Both the position numbers and the translations under genes were made by a program. Shown here in pieces: positions 58,700-64,000 of a stretch of 64,000 bases of DNA (its first letter is position 1; every line of letters begins with the position of its first letter). The DNA comes from Annulohypoxylon bovei var. microspora. Lineage: Eukaryota; Ascomycota; Sordariomycetes; Xylariales; Hypoxylaceae. The DNA lies in contig MU405296.1 of NCBI GenBank assembly GCA_022836615.1, positions 62,001-126,000 of the forward strand, given 5' to 3'. The notes beneath the pieces were generated by a model. That model saw nothing but the letters and a program-made list of their open reading frames with translations, did not search any database and was not told where the DNA came from.

Positions 58700-59771
58700 A
58701 TGGAGCAAGAAGCGTACATACTCGGCCGCAACTTTTCGGCAAATGCCAGGTTCGATCCCCTATCCTACACACCGAAGCTAGTGTGATAATCTCTAGATTA
58801 ACGAGCGAACTAGGTTGAACCTCCAATACTTCCTCTGGAAAGATGGAGGGTTCTCTCTACACCCTAGCATACCGGCAAATGCTGAAAATCTACGAGTGGC
58901 GGAGATTGGTGTGGGCACTGGGTATTATTGTCCCTCCATCATGTTCTACCAATCATCGTACTGAAACATGTTTCGTAGGATCTGGCTGGTCGATCTCGCG
59001 CGATATCTACCTCCGTCCGCTCATATTGACGGGTTTGATATTGACTTGACTCAGTGTTCACCAAAGGAGTGGTTGCCACCAAACGTGTCATTGCACAAGG
59101 TAGATTGCGTGGCGCCATTGCCCGAGGACTTTCTAGAGCAGTATGACATTGTCCATATCCAACTCTTTCATCTAGCTGTCCACAACAATGATCCTGCACC
59201 CATTATACAGAATCTCGTTAAACTTCTCAGTATGTCACCCCTGAGTGTATTTATACCCACGCATTCGCAAGTACTTACGAGATTCCTAGAACCCGGGGGT
59301 TGGATTTCTTGGGGGGAAATGGATTACAGTAGCTGGAAGATCATGAGAACAGAGCAGGGGAAAGATGTCGAAGATAACCTAACCCCGCTCCTAAAGACGA
59401 TAGGGACATTAGGAGGCACGAGACCCAACTGGACAGCCGACGAGTAAGTAATACTTCTTTCAATGAATAATGCGTATATGTTTATCTAATTCTACCATAG
59501 TTGGCCCATTAGATTGCCAGACTTCTTTGAGAAGTATGGGCTCACTAATATTGCAACCAACAATCGACCGTTCCCGCTGGAGTTGTTGCTTTTCCAGCTA
59601 GACACAGCGCTAATGGCATGTGACGAGGTTAGTTACAAAGCTTTGGATCCCATGCGTAACGGTTCTGGTGATCGCTGTAGAGAATTTATTTCAGGGGTTC
59701 ATCAAAATAGACAAGGGCTTGCTTATAATGTAGGCCGACTGACTGTTGTCGGACAGCGGCCTTTCAAATAA
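58700..59771 (+). CDS. LaeA-like SAM-dependent methyltransferase
   Basis: Four exons: 58700-58749, 58814-58921, 58979-59443 and 59501-59771; 297 residues. The splicing restores MEQEAYILGRNFSANAR joined to LNLQYFLWKDGGFSLHPSIP, the usual N-terminus of this family, and then motif I VAEIGVGTG continuing as IWLVDLARYLPP. Further landmarks are DGFDIDL (acidic residue contacting SAM), the YDIVHIQLFHLAV post-motif and FLEPGGWISWGEMD. Class I Rossmann methyltransferase; substrate unknown. A stop lies just upstream of the chosen ATG in the same frame. A 42-nt stretch (59231-59272) could be removed in frame as a very short intron, dropping 14 residues. It is convergent with the alpha/beta hydrolase. 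Confidence 0.85.
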
Positions 59772-59937
59772 GATAAGGCGGCAATCATCAAACAACGAAG
59801 CATGATTAGAATAGCAAATCTTTCAGACATTATGACTAGGTAGCTATAGGAGAAGCAAATAGACTTGAAATTACTGTACATAGAACCCTCATGAAGCCAA
59901 CTGAAACTTTTTCACCGACCTTTGAAGTTTACCTAGA

Positions 59938-60766
59938 TTACCCAGATGCCTCGTCGATAAGCGTTCGGGCGGTCCACTCGGGCCTGCTGATGAATGGAGA
60001 ATGACCGGTATCAACGCGAATTACTTTATCGACTTTATGCGGTCCACTTGCTTTAGCTGTGTCAATTAGATACTGCGCGGCAACCACGGTACTTGGCCTA
60101 TCCGCCGTGCACAGGATGTAGGTAGTTGGGATATCTCTCCAGGCAGCGTATGTGGTGGTGCTCCAATAAGACCCAAAGCTCTGCGGACGTAAGTCCTTGG
60201 CGAGCTCGGCAACAGTTTCGTCGTCCACATCTTGATAAAACATGTCCTTGGCATCTTCGGGCCCGATAGTGATAATGCCGGCCTAAAATAAAGAAAACAT
60301 GTTAGAAATTGGCAAATTGATAGGAGAGGGGGGCTGGGTGGGTGTATCATACATCTAAATCGGTCTTCATTTCTGGAACCATGTTATCGCGAGTGCCACG
60401 AGGAGAGTGTTGAAAGCCCTCAGGCACAAGAAACGCAGTGATGTAAATCAGTTTTACGACCCCGCCTTTCAGCCCCTTAGATGCGCAAGTCTGCTTGCCA
60501 AGGCCCTCCAAGGCGGTGCCTGCAGTCATGCCACTGAAACTGTGTGCGACGAGAACGACATCATGTTCCTGGATGAGGTCGGAAACAGTCTTCCGAATTA
60601 TTTCTACATCTCCCGACCAGTCGGGCGTCGGCGGAGTAGAACCGGTAGACGGCAGCGCGGGAGCAACGGCATGATAGCCTGCCTTGTCAAGCTCGGAGAT
60701 AAGATTGCTCCAGCAGCGAGGACTATGCCAAGCACCGTGGAGAAGAACAAAGACTGGCTTAGACAT
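59938..60766 (-). CDS. alpha/beta hydrolase (esterase EstC/AB-hydrolase type)
   Basis: Two exons (60766-60353 and 60282-59938), 252 residues. The start MSKPVFVLLHGAWHSPRCW carries the oxyanion-hole HG motif. The nucleophile Ser76 lies in LVAHSFSGM (A-H-S-F-S-G in place of G-x-S-x-G). The catalytic His is in VDTGHSPF near the C-terminus, and the acidic residue is probably in ILCTADRPST. An upstream in-frame ATG at 60811 would add 15 residues, but MSKPVFVLLHG fits the family start better. Likely a small esterase or lactonase; substrate unknown. Confidence 0.85.
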
Positions 60767-61994
60767 TTTCTGCTGCCGATGAATAACGAAGGTCACCGTG
60801 GCGAGTATCAATCATATGACGCCATGAGGGTATTTAAAAAGACTCTCGAATAAGGATTCAGTATGGCAACGGATATTAGCTGTGCCGTTTGCGATACTTA
60901 GGGCTGACGACATAATTTCGATGCACTACCATCGTATCGTAGACATATCATATTCGGATTATCAAATAGTTTATGAAACGAAATACTAAGAGTACAGCAC
61001 CTAAATGGGTGGCCAGTGGCTAGGATACGGATGCGGTACAATGTGCGAGATCCATCTGCAGGCAATAGTCTGGTCCTGTTTGGTCGACCGTTTCTAGCTT
61101 TTAGTTGGTTAGGACAATTAGGTGCTTAGACTGTGATATGATTGCATATTGTAGGGTCCTATTGCTTCGTTTCATTGCATTTGGTAATCCGATCCTTCAG
61201 CTTCAATTCAATCCTCTCATAAATGATAAGATGTGGCAAATAAACCGACGTTTCGAGCAATTTGCAGACTAGAGAAAAAGGGAAAGAACTGCGTATCGAT
61301 CAGATGATAAGTGTTAGTGTGTAAATAGGGGCAATCATAAACGGTTGGCAATAAACTAAATAAGATGTTCTGCACCAGCGATTAGGTAACCTAACCCATT
61401 AGTCATACAGCTCCCCCTCTCACCTGATGAGTCATACAGGTTCGCGCTGATTAGTCATACGTCTTCCCCCTGATTAGTAATATCCAATATCAAGTTCACC
61501 AAAAAAGGTAGGTTAGATAGTTAAATGCAATATATCTAAATCTGTTGTTTCAAATATTGTATTGGAGATCTGTGATACGGAACGGCACTGTTGCAGTTTT
61601 AATACTTAATACCTACCTACTTAAGCGATTACCACGGTTACTACACAGGAATGCTGCATGTATAGGTCGGGACCGGCAGTCATTCCAATAATGTAACTAT
61701 ACCATGCGTTCCTGCGCAATGCTACCACACTTGCTAGGTCACCATGTGATTTTTGACATGCTGCAAATCATCACGATGCTATAGGTCAGTCATAGTCTTC
61801 CGAAAGACGATTCGACAATTGATATCCCAAGCCGTGTTATTGCGCCTTAGGATTAAGAGGTTACTTCCCATGTGGTTTTTCGTGTTAGCTAAACATGTCT
61901 CATCCCTTTAGAATAGCTTCACAATAACATCTTTCACTTATAATCTATTCTCTTCAAATCGTTTTAGATTCTATCTACAAAATCAACCCTCATC
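60767..61994. other. intergenic, upstream of the right-hand P450
   Basis: No gene supported. Contains the bZIP-type site cluster listed separately. Confidence 0.45.
61399..61480. promoter_or_regulatory. cluster of four bZIP (Yap/AP-1-type) sites
   Basis: TTAGTCAT at 61399, TGAGTCAT at 61428, TTAGTCAT at 61451 and TTAGTAA at 61474, spaced 22-29 bp apart, about 0.5 kb before the P450 start at 61995. TTAGTCA/TTAGTAA are Yap-type recognition elements and TGAGTCA is the Gcn4/AP-1 core. The clustering is seen; function is inference. Confidence 0.4.
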
Positions 61995-63750
61995 ATGTTG
62001 TTGACAAAATCTTATCATCTTGGTCTTATGGCCGCGATACTAGGCGTTTTATCTCATCTCGCCATATTCATTCGAGGAGAATGGCATATGCAAGCCCCTA
62101 CACTCGTAAAAATCTATTTTCTTTTTGCTCTTGTCATCTTCTTCGTCGAATACCGCATCGAAGGAGATATTAATGCCGGCCTTTCGGTGACTACATTGAT
62201 GACAAGCTCCTACGCGACTGGGCTGTTCACCAGCATCATAATATACCGGAAATTCTTCCACCGGTTACGTCATTTTCCTGGTCCCTGGATGGCTGGAGCT
62301 ACCAAGCTTTGGCATGTGTGGAAATGCCGTGCCGGAAAGAATTATCTCGTCCTCGAAGAGCTCCGCAAGCAATACGGGCCTGTTATTCGAACTGGTCCAG
62401 AGGAGCTCACAATTATCGATGCTGCCGTCCCTCCTGCTGTTGATGGCCCTGGGAACGAGTGCACCAAAGCTGTTTGGTACGACTTTTTGCTCCCGGAGAT
62501 CGCACTAAACACAACTAGAAGCATAAAGGACCATAACTCTCGACGGCGTATCTGGGACCGAGGCTTCAGCCCCAAAGCGCTTGCTGTTTATGAGGAACGC
62601 GTCGTAGAATATGCAGAAACACTTGCAGCACAGATCGAAAGGCTTGCTCTCATAGGGGCCCCTGTCAATGTATCGGACTGGTTCTATTGGTTTACATTCG
62701 ATGTCATGGGTGAATTTGCTTTCGCACGTTCATTTGGGATGTTGCAAGAAGAGAAGTGGCACTTTGCTGTGCGCATGTTACGAAAAGCTATGAGCTTGTT
62801 AGGGCCATTCAGCCCGGTACCTTGGATCGCTCAAATCGCGTTCTACATTACCCCCTGGATGTATATCGTTCGGGACTGGCTTGGGATGATGCAATGGTGT
62901 CGAGATCGCATGACTGAGCGGATACACGTTAGTTGCCTCCTTATTAATCTGTGATCTTTTACAGTCTAATAAAATCATAGGCGAAAGTAGCGAGACCCGA
63001 TGTTTCACACTGGCTTATTGATGCCTCTCTACAAAAAGGCTCGTTAGAAGCTGACCGGGAATGGCTGAACGGCGACGCCGTCACCATCATTATTGCCGGA
63101 AGGTTGGCGCTCTTTAGACCCCATTATAATCCCATACGTCCCTCTAATGTTAGCTCCCTAGTGACACTATTGCTCCAACCCTCGTCTTCGCCTTTTATGA
63201 GCTTGCTCGAAATCCGTGGCATCAAGACAAGTTACTCTCAGAGCTCGAGGGGATAGACATTTACGATCGTGTCCAACTTCAAAGCTGTGCTCACTTAACA
63301 GCCATTATCAACGAAACTCTGCGTTTATACCCTCCTGTGCCTACGGGGGGCTATCGCCAGTCCCCACCTTCCGGGATGACTATTAATGATACTTACATTC
63401 CGGGTGATGTTACCATTGTCGCACCACGCTATTCTCTGGCACGGCTTGATTCCTCGTACGAATGTGCGGACCAATTCATCCCTGAACGTTGGACTACTCA
63501 GCCAAAGATGGTTAAGGATGCCCGGGGCTTTGCACCGTTTTCCCAAGGCCGGTTCAACTGCGTCGGCAAGCCACTTGCAATGAGTGAGATGCGATTTGTG
63601 ATTGCCAAGTTGATGAAAAGGTTCGAAGTCGGGTTCTGGGGAGATGACAAAGGCGAGAAGTTATTTGCAGATTTAAGGGATCAGTTCACGGCCGCCCCGG
63701 GTCGGTTAGATTTGCGATTTCGAGTGCGAGAGAAAAATACCAGTCCGTGA
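61995..63750 (+). CDS. cytochrome P450 (benzoate hydroxylase-like fungal group)
   Basis: Three exons (61995-62927, 62981-63102 and 63162-63750), 547 residues. The N-terminus has two or three hydrophobic segments (LGLMAAILGVLSHLAIFI and VKIYFLFALVIFFV) before the hinge HFPGPWMAG. The C-helix reads HNSRRRIWDRGFS. The I-helix AGSDT spans the second intron, the ExxR motif is in NETLRLYPPV and the haem loop is FSQGRFNCVGK with the axial Cys. These match multi-TM fungal P450s with PVPTGG after the K-helix. Substrate unknown. Because the gene follows a methyltransferase and a hydrolase, it may act in the same pathway; that is inference. Confidence 0.9.
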
Positions 63751-64000
63751 CTTTGAACATGCCTATATTTTACTAATGTTATTAGAAGCATTTTTATCTT
63801 ATTGACCCAAATTGGCATTCAGGGGTACATTGTTGTATAATCATTTTACATAAACTTTAACTATTACTTTGATAATTAAGACTGATTTTATATCCAAGCT
63901 GTCTTAGTCATCATCATCTCCATTACGTAAGATTATGCTGACTTAAGTGTTGTCGCCTCAATTTCAACGTGCAAATGTACTTAAAGTCTAAAGCCACTCG
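63751..64000. other. 3' region of the P450, window end
   Basis: No feature recognised. Confidence 0.4.

Noticed and set aside
58741..58760. tRNA-like T-loop (GGTTCGATCCCC)
   Set aside because: The flanks do not pair as a T stem, no other tRNA arms are present, and the site is the exon 1/intron junction of the methyltransferase.
61021..61380. Additional small gene between the hydrolase and the right-hand P450
   Set aside because: No frame of useful length and no conserved motif on either strand.

Overview
This window is eukaryotic and reads as a filamentous ascomycete (Pezizomycotina). The genes carry short introns (about 45-75 bp) with GTAWGT-type donors and CTAAC/CTTAAC branch sites. The gene set is fungal: NAF1, ALG9, TFIIA-gamma, an Lsh/Irc5 remodeller, fungal-rhodopsin, P450s, GH43 and tannase. 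Two blocks are extremely AT-rich in the way left by repeat-induced point mutation (RIP). I cannot name the genus; Sordariomycetes is a reasonable guess.

Layout. 1-3540 is a RIP-degraded AT block. 3541-6575 is gene-poor and holds a 747-bp terminal-inverted-repeat element (4406-5152) with a perfect 9-bp target duplication. 6576-8309 is a cytochrome P450 pseudogene with two TGG-to-TAG stops and a frameshift. 9281-40274 is a normal gene-rich segment, in order: NAF1(-), ALG9(+), GH43(+), MFS transporter(-), 2-hydroxyacid dehydrogenase(-), Lsh/Irc5-like SNF2 ATPase(-), TFIIA-gamma(+), TMEM42-like transporter(-), CLC channel/exchanger(-), histone-fold Dpb3-like(+), U2A'(-), P450(+), tannase/feruloyl esterase(+). 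Housekeeping genes tend to sit in divergent pairs with 0.6-0.9 kb shared upstream regions.

41.2-51.95 kb is a nest of mobile elements. An LTR retrotransposon relic (43115-51926; 316/317-bp LTRs, TTAAT/TTAAC flanking 5-mers) still shows Ty3/Gypsy-order reverse transcriptase, RNase H and integrase motifs through a haze of RIP stop codons. Two short elements that are much less AT-rich than their surroundings sit inside it: 48208-48934, which splits the RNase H reading frame, and 49592-50420, a foldback element flanked by TA. A third inverted-repeat element (41243-42384) and two copies of a ~280-bp repeat lie in the same block.

51.96-64 kb resumes with accessory genes: a CorA-like membrane protein missing its N-terminus at the retrotransposon edge, a small acidic protein, a RING-finger protein, a fungal-rhodopsin membrane protein(-), a LaeA-like methyltransferase(+), an alpha/beta hydrolase(-) and a P450(+). 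The last four could belong to a specialised-metabolism locus continuing beyond the right edge, but no backbone synthase is visible. Exon positions were set by reading splice sites by eye; in multi-exon genes the totals were checked to be multiples of three.
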